A stretch of 52,246 nucleotides of DNA, from the NCBI GenBank assembly GCA_934351445.1, contig CAKRIZ010000010.1, positions 1 through 52,246 on the forward strand, written 5' to 3'. This document shows positions 36,336 through 44,369 of this stretch, in pieces (within the stretch, counting starts at the first letter, position 1; every line of letters starts with the position of its first letter). The stretch is from an uncultured Eubacterium sp. (GTDB taxonomy: Bacteria; Bacillota; Clostridia; Lachnospirales; Lachnospiraceae). Under the pieces are notes generated by a model, which saw only the letters and a program-made list of their open reading frames with translations, was not told the origin of the DNA and did not search any database. Made by a program: the position numbers and the translations under genes.

Positions 36336-37367
36336 ATGAAAACAAAAGTTTGTCGTCTGGCGGCAGCAGCACTGGCTGCTTCACTGGCAGTGCTGAGCAG
36401 TGGATGCCAGATCGGAGGCGAGAAGGTCACGATCAGTCGTGGAATGTCTGAAAATGAGGTATTCCTGGTCAGTGGCAAATCCTGCAAACTGCCGGTCATG
36501 AAGCTGCTGCTTGTAAATAATATAAACCTGTACGGGGACAGCTATGGGATCAACCTTGTGAAAAATGAGGATCTAAAAGTACAGAAGAAATTTGGGCAGT
36601 TTGTGAAAAAGATCTGTATAGATGAAGCTGCGAAAGTATATACAATGGACGCGCTGGCAGATGAAAAGGGAGTCGCATTGAATGATACCCAGAGAGAGCT
36701 GGTGCAGTGGGCAGGGGAAGATTGCTATAAGAACCTCTCCGAGGCAGAGGTGAGTGCCCTTGGTTTGTCACAGGATGAAGTCGTTGATATTTATGGCAAA
36801 TATGCGCTGGCGGATAAATTGTATGCGACACTGATCGCAGATGTCAATCAGGAAGTCAGTGATGATGAGGCGCGTGTGATGGAGATCCGCCAGATCTATG
36901 TGAAGGATGAAGCACAGGCACAGCAGGCATATAGTGAGCTGCAGGAGGAGACTGAATTCTCGACAGTGGCGGCTAATTATAATGAAGCGGATGAGATATC
37001 GCTCACCGTAGAACGTGGTATGCTGCCAGAGGAGGCAGAAGCAGTCGCTTTTGCGATGGAAGATGGGACATATTCACAGCCGGTACAGACTCCGGATGGT
37101 TATTACATCTTTTATTGCGATAACAAATATGACGAAGAACTGACACAGCAGCATAAGCAGGATATTATTGAACAGCGCAGACAGGACGCGTTTGATGCGG
37201 AGTATGATCCGTTTGTTGCAAAGACGACATCCAAGCTGAATGAAAAAGTGTGGAACAATCTATCAATACAAGATTTGGAACAATATTCTTTTGCACAGTT
37301 TTATGAGATTTATGACAAATATTTCAGTGAAATAGATTGGGTGTCGGAGGATGCAACTACATCCTGA
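36336..37367 (+). CDS. PPIC-type peptidyl-prolyl isomerase lipoprotein (PrsA/SurA-like)
   Basis: The protein has 343 residues. The signal ends in a lipobox LSSGC with Cys24. An N-terminal helical domain resembles SurA/PrsA chaperones. A shortened parvulin domain follows (EIRQIYVKDEAQAQQAY, then GMLPEEAEAVAFAMEDGTYSQPVQTPDGYYIFY). Such lipoproteins help exported proteins fold at the membrane surface. I chose ATG at 36336, with AGGAG seven bases upstream, over the earlier in-frame ATG at 36315 that overlaps the FAD gene stop. Confidence 0.82.
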   Translation: MKTKVCRLAAAALAASLAVLSSGCQIGGEKVTISRGMSENEVFLVSGKSCKLPVMKLLLVNNINLYGDSYGINLVKNEDLKVQKKFGQFVKKICIDEAAKVYTMDALADEKGVALNDTQRELVQWAGEDCYKNLSEAEVSALGLSQDEVVDIYGKYALADKLYATLIADVNQEVSDDEARVMEIRQIYVKDEAQAQQAYSELQEETEFSTVAANYNEADEISLTVERGMLPEEAEAVAFAMEDGTYSQPVQTPDGYYIFYCDNKYDEELTQQHKQDIIEQRRQDAFDAEYDPFVAKTTSKLNEKVWNNLSIQDLEQYSFAQFYEIYDKYFSEIDWVSEDATTS

Positions 37368-37372
37368 ACATA

Positions 37373-37455
37373 AAAAAGGAAGAACTGATTTTGTTTGATA
37401 TGCCGCTTGTCTACTTGACAAGCGGCATATACTTTGAATCTGTTTCTTCCTTTTT
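37373..37455. terminator. Bidirectional nested terminator
   Basis: Between convergent genes, an inner stem ATGCCGCTTGTC/GACAAGCGGCAT (37400-37428) lies inside an outer arm pair AAAAAGGAAGAAC/GTTTCTTCCTTTTT. The A-rich left arm and U-rich right arm give a U tract in both directions. Confidence 0.75.
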
Positions 37456-37463
37456 ATATATAA

Positions 37464-39560
37464 TTATTTTGCAAGCTGTAACATGATGTCATTGGAGCGC
37501 TTCATGAATTTTGTCATAGCCTCCGGAGACAGCGGCTGGTTACTGATCATAGCCAGATCATAGAGCTGTTCACAGAACATCGGGACATTTTCGGAATCCT
37601 TATGGTTCAGAATATACTGTACAAGCGGATGATTGTAATTCAGGGTCAGTGTATAGTCACCGCCAAACATGGACGGATCCATACCCATGCCACCCATTGC
37701 ATACATTTTCATCATATCCTGCATTCTGCGGCCTTCCTCAGATAAAGTGATGATGGAAGGTGTATCTGCATTTTTCAGTTTCTGCACCTGGATCGTGAGC
37801 TTGTCATTGTTCAATGCCTTTGAGAAGATCTCCTTTAAGCTCTCGGTTGCATCTTTTAGTTCATCTTCACTGGTATCCTCAGTCAGAGTGCCGGTCACAT
37901 CTGCATCGATACGCATGAATTTGTAGTTATCATTGCGTCGCTCCAGCTGTGTGATGAACGAGCTGTCGATGTTGTGGTCCAGGATGACGGCATCCATGCC
38001 CTGCTCACGGAACAGGTTGATATACTGGCTCTGCTGGTTCTTGTCTGTGACATAGTAGATGACAGAACGCTCATCCTTGTATTCGCCTTCTTTGCTTTCT
38101 CCATCATCAGCATCCGCTGTATCAGCTTCGCTGTCAGATTTAGCTGCCTCATCGGCTGCATCTTTTTCGGTATCCTTCTCGACCGGTTTTAAGATCTCAG
38201 GCAGAGTCAGATACTTGTCATCGATATTCTTAAATAAGATATAATCATTCATCTTATCGCAGAACTTCTCGTCTTTTAAGCAGCCAAACTTGATGAAGGG
38301 ACTGATATCATCCCAGTATTTCTCATAAGTTTCCTTTTCGGTCTTGCACATACCGATGAGCTTGTCAGCAACTTTCTTTGTAATGTACTCAGAGATCTTC
38401 TTGACAAATCCATCATTCTGCAGTGCACTTCTGGATACATTTAGCGGCAGATCCGGGCAGTCGATGACACCCTTGAGCAACATCAGGAATTCGGGGATGA
38501 CTTCCTTAATATTATCTGCGATGAATACCTGGTTGTTGTACAGCTTGATCGTGCCCTCAATGGAATCATACTCGGTATTGATCTTCGGGAAGTATAAGAT
38601 ACCCTTCAGATTAAACGGATAATCCATATTCAGGTGAATCCAGAACAGAGGCTCTTTATAATCATGGAATACATTGCGGTAGAATTCTTTGTATTCATCT
38701 TCGGTGCAGTCGTTCGGGTTCTTGGTCCACAACGGTGTTGTATCATTCAGGGCAACCGGACGCTTTACGATCTTGAGCTTTTCAGTAGCAGGAGATACTT
38801 CTACGACTTCCTTCTCACCGTTTTCGTTTTCTTTTTCTTCTGTCTTGGCTTCCTCAACGATTGTCTCGACAACCGTATCTGTATCGAGCTTGTCTGCCGG
38901 ATCGATGGTTTCATATTCCTCAGGGGCATTGGCTTTGCTCAGGTAGATCGGGGTAGGCATGAAAGAGCAGTACTTCTCCAATACCTCTCTGGCACGGTAT
39001 TCATTGGCATATTCCAGACAATCCTCATTCAGGAACAGTGTGATTGTTGTGCCGACACCTTCCTTGATACCATCCGTCATATCAAATTCTGTGCCGCCAT
39101 CGCATTCCCAGTGAACAGCAGCAGCGCCCTTCTGGTAAGAAAGTGTATCGATATGCACTGCATCAGCTACCATGAAAGCAGAGTAGAAGCCGAGACCGAA
39201 ATGTCCGATGATCTGATCTTCATTTGCTTTATCTTTATATTTTGTAATGAAATCGGTCGCACCGGAAAATGCGATCTGGTTAATGTATTCTTCTACCTCG
39301 TCTGCAGTCATTCCCAGACCGTTATCTGTGATCGTTACCTTTTTGTTATCCGGATCAACGACGATCTGTATCTGCGGCTTGTAATCTGCGGGTAATTCAT
39401 ATTCACCCATCATGTCCAGCTTTTTCAGCTTTGTGATTGCATCGCAGCCGTTGCTGACGAGCTCGCGGTAAAAAATGTCCTGATCGGAATACAGCCATTT
39501 TTTAATAATCGGGAAAATGTTGTCACTGTTAATGGAAAGACTTCCGTGTTTGTTACTCAT
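37464..39560 (-). CDS. htpG: Molecular chaperone Hsp90
   Basis: The protein has about 698 residues. The GHKL ATPase domain shows YRELVSNGCDAITKL (E and N boxes), TDNGLGM, and GHFGLGFYSAFMVAD. The middle domain has SRSALQND, and the C-terminal dimer domain closes with MTKFMKRSNDIMLQLAK. It is longer than typical HtpG (about 625) because of two charged inserts: an E/K/N-rich one near residue 240 and an acidic E/D/A-rich one near residue 490. ATG at 39560 has AGGAG eight bases upstream. Heat-shock control is indicated by CIRCE and a strong promoter 210-280 bp upstream. Confidence 0.95.
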   Translation of the reverse strand: MSNKHGSLSINSDNIFPIIKKWLYSDQDIFYRELVSNGCDAITKLKKLDMMGEYELPADYKPQIQIVVDPDNKKVTITDNGLGMTADEVEEYINQIAFSGATDFITKYKDKANEDQIIGHFGLGFYSAFMVADAVHIDTLSYQKGAAAVHWECDGGTEFDMTDGIKEGVGTTITLFLNEDCLEYANEYRAREVLEKYCSFMPTPIYLSKANAPEEYETIDPADKLDTDTVVETIVEEAKTEEKENENGEKEVVEVSPATEKLKIVKRPVALNDTTPLWTKNPNDCTEDEYKEFYRNVFHDYKEPLFWIHLNMDYPFNLKGILYFPKINTEYDSIEGTIKLYNNQVFIADNIKEVIPEFLMLLKGVIDCPDLPLNVSRSALQNDGFVKKISEYITKKVADKLIGMCKTEKETYEKYWDDISPFIKFGCLKDEKFCDKMNDYILFKNIDDKYLTLPEILKPVEKDTEKDAADEAAKSDSEADTADADDGESKEGEYKDERSVIYYVTDKNQQSQYINLFREQGMDAVILDHNIDSSFITQLERRNDNYKFMRIDADVTGTLTEDTSEDELKDATESLKEIFSKALNNDKLTIQVQKLKNADTPSIITLSEEGRRMQDMMKMYAMGGMGMDPSMFGGDYTLTLNYNHPLVQYILNHKDSENVPMFCEQLYDLAMISNQPLSPEAMTKFMKRSNDIMLQLAK

Positions 39561-39645
39561 TTCTATCACTCCTTATCAATCTTCGTTCCTATGTTCATAG
39601 AGCCGTCTGCCTCGATAGCTGCAGTACAGCATGAGTGAGGCTTCA

Positions 39646-39774
39646 TTATAAAAAAGAATCCTGCGAGCAGGATTCTCCGCCTGCGGCGGGTCGCTTCTGC
39701 GACATACTTCCTAACCGCCGCAGTGCGATCCTCACGGAGCATTTTCTGTGATAGGAATTTCCTATCACAGAAAA
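39646..39774 (-). ncRNA. Three-hairpin leader of htpG
   Basis: On the minus strand, from the transcription start region: a near-perfect palindrome (39742-39774, 16-bp arms, one-base centre); a GCGGCGG/CCGCCGC stem enclosing GTCGC-agaa-GCGAC; and AGAATCCTGC-tc-GCAGGATTCT followed by TTTTTTA, which looks like an intrinsic terminator. It sits between the CIRCE promoter and htpG. It may be an attenuating leader or a mobile palindromic repeat that landed there. Confidence 0.55.
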
Positions 39775-39775
39775 T

Positions 39776-39804
39776 AGTGTAACGCTGCCGCACGCAAATG
39801 TCAA
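39776..39804 (-). promoter_or_regulatory. Sigma-A promoter of htpG
   Basis: TTGACA (39799-39804), exactly 17 bp, TACACT (39776-39781) on the minus strand; the predicted start is near 39769, inside the palindrome. Confidence 0.8.
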
Positions 39805-39811
39805 TAAAAAA

Positions 39812-39838
39812 TTAGCACTCTTTTTAAGCGAGTGCTAA
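39812..39838 (-). promoter_or_regulatory. CIRCE operator (HrcA site)
   Basis: TTAGCACTC, nine bases, GAGTGCTAA: a perfect CIRCE inverted repeat, just upstream of the -35 of the htpG promoter. HrcA bound here would repress htpG until heat shock. Confidence 0.95.
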
Positions 39839-39860
39839 CAAAAGCGCATTTTAGAAGATC

Positions 39861-40643
39861 CTACACTTGAAATTCGACCGCATCGTGTTGGAACCGCTTC
39901 GGGATCATCTGTGACTGCAAATGAGGATTTTTGCGGGCATCAATCGTAATATTGTGGAAAAAGGTGATCCAAAGCTGCTGGAAATGCGTTTCGTCTGCAG
40001 AGAAACACCGGATCAGATCCTGATCCAGCGTGTCTGCATCTGCGAGAAAGAAATGTTCACCTGCGGGATGGAGCAGGGCAAGCTGTCTTGTCTCATCATA
40101 GATCATGAAATTTTCCTCTGGCAGCCGATCGGAAAAATGCTCGCCGAGGATCGGTAAAACATGATGCTTCGGATGAATGTTCGAAAACAGGATCCCGTTT
40201 TCAAGCTCCTGAAACCGGACGAAACCGAGTAAATGCATTGCTTCGCGCCCGGTCGCACGGCACAATTCAAATACGCGGTAGACACACGGTTCTCCGAGGG
40301 AGAGCAGTGTTTTCGTGCCGTCACCGGAAGCGAGCGCCAGTGCGACAGTCTCAAAAATGGCATCGGCCTTATCCATCGTACTTTTTCCGGGTACATTACC
40401 GGACATGGCAGCCTGATAGATTGTCTCGTAAAAGTCCTGGCCAAAGCGGTTTTTGAGTGTGTTTGCAACCTTAGATGCCTTTTCTGCATCCGGTTGTACA
40501 TCGATATACTGCGTAAACAGTGAAAAAGACATGCCTTCACTCACGCTCAGATGGATGTCACGCAGTGGATGGCGGTCGGCATAGGCATCATAGATACCGG
40601 TGAGGATGCCATTAATAGTATTTTCACAGAGATACGTGTACAT
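39861..40643 (-). CDS. DUF4130-type DNA metabolism protein, partner of the radical SAM protein
   Basis: The 260-residue protein starts YTYLCENTINGILTGIYDAY and ends with IDARKNPHLQSQMIPKR, the signature of the TIGR03915/DUF4130 family. Members are found next to the radical SAM protein seen here and are predicted to act in DNA repair or modification, related to uracil-DNA-glycosylase systems. It lies 27 bp downstream of the radical SAM gene on the same strand, so both share the LexA-type control upstream. Biochemical activity is not established. Confidence 0.85.
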   Translation of the reverse strand: MYTYLCENTINGILTGIYDAYADRHPLRDIHLSVSEGMSFSLFTQYIDVQPDAEKASKVANTLKNRFGQDFYETIYQAAMSGNVPGKSTMDKADAIFETVALALASGDGTKTLLSLGEPCVYRVFELCRATGREAMHLLGFVRFQELENGILFSNIHPKHHVLPILGEHFSDRLPEENFMIYDETRQLALLHPAGEHFFLADADTLDQDLIRCFSADETHFQQLWITFFHNITIDARKNPHLQSQMIPKRFQHDAVEFQV

Positions 40644-40670
40644 AATATAGAAATTCCTTTCCTGATGAAT

Positions 40671-42047
40671 TCACGGGATTGCAGATGCAGAAAACAACCG
40701 GTCATCAAACAGTGATAGCTGCTGATAACCAGCCTGGCGTACTTCGCGCGGGATCTGCGACCGGTCGGATAGCAGCTGTCTTGTGATATAGTCCTGATCC
40801 ATCCGGATCGGATACATGGTGTGTCCATTACATGTAATAAAGTAGATGGCACGTTTTAATACGACACCGATACGCTTGAGATCCGCAAAATCCAGATGGT
40901 TCGTACGTCTGGCGGCTACGATGCGCCTGGCTGACAGGTAGCCGATGCCTGGCACACGCAGCAGTGTCTGATACGGGGCACGGTTGATCTCGACCGGAAA
41001 GTGTTCCAGATGGCGCAGCGCCCAGTCGCATTTCGGATCGAGATAGATGTTAAAATCCGGTTGGGCTTCACTGAGCAGTTCATCGGCGCGAAAATGATAG
41101 TAGCGCAGCAGCCAGTCAGCCTGATACAGCCGGTGTTCACGCAACAGAGGCGGCCCGTCAGTGACCGCAGGCAGGGTGGTACTTCCGGTGACATTGACAA
41201 ATGCCGAGTAAAATACCCGTTTCAGGTCAAAACGGTCATACAGGCTTTCTGCTACCTTTATAATCTGATAATCACTCTCCGGGGTCGCACCGATGATCAT
41301 CTGCGTACTCTGACCGGCTGGTACAAAGCGTTTTTGACAGGGGTCACGGCTGGAGAGCCGGACGACTTCCGGCAGAGGCATACGGTCGGCAGGCTTTTGC
41401 GGTGTCAGTTCATGAGATCCCAGCAACCGTGACTGATGGATTCCGTTCTGGATCTGACGCATCGGGCGCAGGATCGTCTGACGGCTTTTGCAGGGGGCGA
41501 GCGTGCGCAGTCCTTCGGCGGTCGGGAGCTCCAGATTGATGCTCATGCGATCCGCGAGATATCCGGTCAGCTCGATCAGGCGCGGGTCGGCACCGGGGAT
41601 CGCCTTCACATGGATGTAGCCATTAAATTCATATCTGGTGCGCAGCAGATATAAGGTCTGGAACAGCAGCTCCATGGTACGGGTTGGGTTATCGATGATC
41701 CCGGAGCTGAGAAACAGGCCTTCGATATAATTGCGGCGGTAAAACTGGATCACCAGAGTGCAGATCTCCTCCGGGGTGAATGTAGCGCGGGGCAGATCGT
41801 TGTTGCAGTTATTCTGGCAATAGCTGCAGTTGTATACGCAGTGATTGGTCATGAGTATCTTCAACAGGGAAATACAGCGGCCGTCACCGGAAAAGCTGTG
41901 ACAGATACCTGCCGCGACAGAATTGCCTATACCGTGTCCCCTGCCACGGCGGTCAACACCGCTGGATGTACATGCTACATCATATTTGGCAGCATCCGTA
42001 AGGATCGCCAGTTTTTCCATGAGATCTGATTGTAAACAAAGCTCCAT
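40671..42047 (-). CDS. Putative DNA repair/modification radical SAM protein
   Basis: The 458-residue protein has the radical SAM cluster CVYNCSYC (Cys70, Cys74, Cys77), with further Cys close by (QNNCNND). A C-terminal helix-hairpin-helix (VPGIGYLSARRIVAARR) suggests DNA binding. This is the TIGR03916 family, linked by gene neighbourhood to uracil-DNA-glycosylase-like proteins. The start at 42047 has AGAGGT seven bases upstream. Its promoter overlaps two LexA-type boxes. Damage substrate and reaction are unknown. Confidence 0.88.
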   Translation of the reverse strand: MELCLQSDLMEKLAILTDAAKYDVACTSSGVDRRGRGHGIGNSVAAGICHSFSGDGRCISLLKILMTNHCVYNCSYCQNNCNNDLPRATFTPEEICTLVIQFYRRNYIEGLFLSSGIIDNPTRTMELLFQTLYLLRTRYEFNGYIHVKAIPGADPRLIELTGYLADRMSINLELPTAEGLRTLAPCKSRQTILRPMRQIQNGIHQSRLLGSHELTPQKPADRMPLPEVVRLSSRDPCQKRFVPAGQSTQMIIGATPESDYQIIKVAESLYDRFDLKRVFYSAFVNVTGSTTLPAVTDGPPLLREHRLYQADWLLRYYHFRADELLSEAQPDFNIYLDPKCDWALRHLEHFPVEINRAPYQTLLRVPGIGYLSARRIVAARRTNHLDFADLKRIGVVLKRAIYFITCNGHTMYPIRMDQDYITRQLLSDRSQIPREVRQAGYQQLSLFDDRLFSASAIP

Positions 42048-42063
42048 AAAAGCTACCTCTTGC

Positions 42064-42077
42064 CGAACAAATGTTCA
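42064..42077 (-). promoter_or_regulatory. LexA-type box 1
   Basis: CGAACAAATGTTCA fits the Gram-positive LexA/DinR consensus CGAAC-N4-GTTCG at all but the last base. It lies just downstream of the predicted start of the radical SAM transcript, so bound LexA would block transcription. Confidence 0.8.
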
Positions 42078-42091
42078 TGTGATATATATGG

Positions 42092-42120
42092 ACTATAACA
42101 CAAAAACAAACAGAACACAA
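42092..42120 (-). promoter_or_regulatory. Putative promoter of the radical SAM operon
   Basis: On the minus strand TTGTGT (42115-42120), 17-bp spacer, TATAGT (42092-42097). Confidence 0.6.
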
Positions 42121-42125
42121 GTTCG
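42112..42125 (-). promoter_or_regulatory. LexA-type box 2
   Basis: CGAACTTGTGTTCT on the minus strand matches CGAAC-N4-GTTC and covers the -35 of the radical SAM promoter. Two boxes 48 bp apart strengthen the SOS assignment. Confidence 0.75.
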
Positions 42126-42152
42126 TTTTATAAAAAATTAATATTTAGATTG

Positions 42153-42180
42153 TTGACAAAAAAAATGTAAGCGGTAAAAT
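42153..42180 (+). promoter_or_regulatory. Putative promoter of the ABC exporter pair
   Basis: TTGACA (42153-42158), 16-bp spacer, TAAAAT (42175-42180), 41 bp before the first ABC gene. Confidence 0.65.
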
Positions 42181-42221
42181 ACAATACTATGCAACAATTG
42201 GATATTTGGAAAGGATAGAAC

Positions 42222-44369
42222 ATGAAACACATTTTTGGAAATCTGCTCAGGCACAAAGCGGCGGTATGTGCGATTATCCTGCTGTTGATTACACAGGCGT
42301 ACTGTGATCTGGCACTGCCGACGTATACATCAGATATTGTGGATGTAGGGTTGCAGCAGTATGGTATTGAAGACTGTGTTATGACGCAGATGAGGGAATC
42401 GACGGGAAAGGCATTGCAGGATATGCTGCCAGATGAGGGTCGGGCGGCATTTGCGGATGCCTATGTGCTCAATGACACGACCGGTAATTATGAATTGCAG
42501 TCCATCACAAAGGAGCAGCGCAGCGCGCTGGGTGAACAGCTGCAGCAGCCGCTGGTGCTGATGTATGCGGCATCACATATGGATGAATTGCAGGAGCAGA
42601 CCGGCATGGACACCTCCATGCTGCAGGCGGTGAGCAGGGATCCGGATGCCATGCAGCAGATGCTGTCACAGTACGGTGATATGAGTGATTCGATCATGGA
42701 ACAGATCGCTGTGCAGAGTGTCACAGAGGAATATGAGGCATGTGGCATTGATCTGAATACATTGCAGCGGCAGTACCTGCTCACGACGGGAGCAAAGATG
42801 ATGGCATTGTCACTGCTCATGCTAGCAGCGGCGGTACTTTGCGGATACTTATCAGCAAAGACTGCAGCCCGGATCGGAATGGAGCTTCGCAGCAGCGTAT
42901 TCAGGAATGTACTCAGTTTTTCCAGTGTGGAAATGAACCGGTTTTCTACGGCTTCACTGATTACGCGAAGCACCAATGATATCCAGCAGATTCAGATGGT
43001 CACTGTCATGCTGCTGCGTATGGTGCTCTACGCGCCGGTGCTCGGTATCGGAGCGATTCTGAAGGTTGTGACGACAAAGACCGGTATGGGCTGGATCATC
43101 GTGCTGGCAGTCGTCATTATCAGTGGACTAGTACTTGTCCTGATGGGTGTGACACTGCCAAAGTTTAAGATGATGCAGAAGCTGGTAGACCGCCTGAATC
43201 TCGTATCACGTGAGATATTGACCGGTCTGCCTGTCATCCGTGCATTTTCAAGAGAAAAATTTGAAGAAGATCGGTTTGATAAGGCCAATCGTGACCTGAT
43301 GGGTACACAGTTATTTACAAACCGCGTCATGACACTGATGATGCCGGCGATGATGATGCTCATGAATGGTGTCACCGTACTGATCGTATGGATGGGTGGA
43401 AAAGGTATCGATATGGGCAATCTCCAGGTCGGAGATATGATTGCATTCATTTCTTATACAATGCAGATTATTATGTCATTCCTTATGATCACGATGGTTT
43501 CTGTCATGCTGCCGCGTGCAGGTGTCGCTGCAGACCGTATTGATGAAGTGGTCCGGACAAAAGGATCTATCTGTGATGCAGCGCATGTGCGTGATGAAGA
43601 ACACAGTGATTGGAAGGGTCGTGTAGAATTCTCGGATGTATCTTTCCGTTATGAAGGCGCAGATGAGGATGCACTTTCACATCTGTCCTTTGTCGCTGAG
43701 CCCGGTAAGACGACAGCGATCATCGGCAGTACCGGCTGCGGCAAGAGTACATTGGTGAATCTGATCCCCAGATTTTATGATGTGACAGACGGTGTCATCA
43801 CGATGGATGGTGTCGATATCCGTGAATTATCGCAGAAAAAGCTGCGCAGCCTCCTCGGTGTGGTACCGCAGAAGGGTGTGCTGTTTTCTGGGGATATCGC
43901 GTCCAATCTGAAATTCGGTGGAGATGATATCACCGATGAGCAGATGACAGAAGCAGCACAGATTGCACAGGCAACGGAGTTTATCGAGGAAAAACCGAAC
44001 CGCTATCACAGTGAGATCTCACAGGGCGGTACGAATGTATCCGGCGGACAAAAGCAGCGTCTGTCAATCGCGCGTGCGATCGCAAAGCATCCGAAGGTGC
44101 TGATCTTTGATGATAGTTTTTCTGCACTTGATTATAAGACCGATGCGGCACTTCGCCGTGCACTGGCAGAAAAGACAGCAGATGCGGCCGTCATTATTGT
44201 GGCACAGCGTATCAACACGATCCTGCATGCGGATCAGATCCTTGTATTGGAGGAAGGACGCATCGTCGGAAAAGGAACACACCGTGAATTGATGGAAACT
44301 TGTGAGGCATATCAGGAGATCGCCAATTCGCAGCTCTCCGAGGAAGAACTGAAAGGGGGTGTCCACTGA
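42222..44369 (+). CDS. ABC exporter subunit with degenerate ATP site
   Basis: The half-transporter has 715 residues, six membrane helices and an ATPase domain. It is about 130 residues longer than usual because a large, Met/Gln-rich extracellular insert (about 40-185) follows the first helix. The ATPase has GSTGCGKST (Walker A), NVSGGQKQR (canonical signature) and LIFDDSFSALD, where Asp replaces the catalytic Glu of Walker B. This is typical of one partner in heterodimeric exporters such as BmrCD or TM287/288. The stop overlaps the start of the partner gene. Substrate unknown. Confidence 0.9.
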   Translation: MKHIFGNLLRHKAAVCAIILLLITQAYCDLALPTYTSDIVDVGLQQYGIEDCVMTQMRESTGKALQDMLPDEGRAAFADAYVLNDTTGNYELQSITKEQRSALGEQLQQPLVLMYAASHMDELQEQTGMDTSMLQAVSRDPDAMQQMLSQYGDMSDSIMEQIAVQSVTEEYEACGIDLNTLQRQYLLTTGAKMMALSLLMLAAAVLCGYLSAKTAARIGMELRSSVFRNVLSFSSVEMNRFSTASLITRSTNDIQQIQMVTVMLLRMVLYAPVLGIGAILKVVTTKTGMGWIIVLAVVIISGLVLVLMGVTLPKFKMMQKLVDRLNLVSREILTGLPVIRAFSREKFEEDRFDKANRDLMGTQLFTNRVMTLMMPAMMMLMNGVTVLIVWMGGKGIDMGNLQVGDMIAFISYTMQIIMSFLMITMVSVMLPRAGVAADRIDEVVRTKGSICDAAHVRDEEHSDWKGRVEFSDVSFRYEGADEDALSHLSFVAEPGKTTAIIGSTGCGKSTLVNLIPRFYDVTDGVITMDGVDIRELSQKKLRSLLGVVPQKGVLFSGDIASNLKFGGDDITDEQMTEAAQIAQATEFIEEKPNRYHSEISQGGTNVSGGQKQRLSIARAIAKHPKVLIFDDSFSALDYKTDAALRRALAEKTADAAVIIVAQRINTILHADQILVLEEGRIVGKGTHRELMETCEAYQEIANSQLSEEELKGGVH

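Noticed and set aside
39566..39793. 75-codon minus-strand frame upstream of htpG
   Set aside because: It lies entirely in the palindromic, hairpin-rich leader, lacks a ribosome site and starts upstream of the predicted transcript start.
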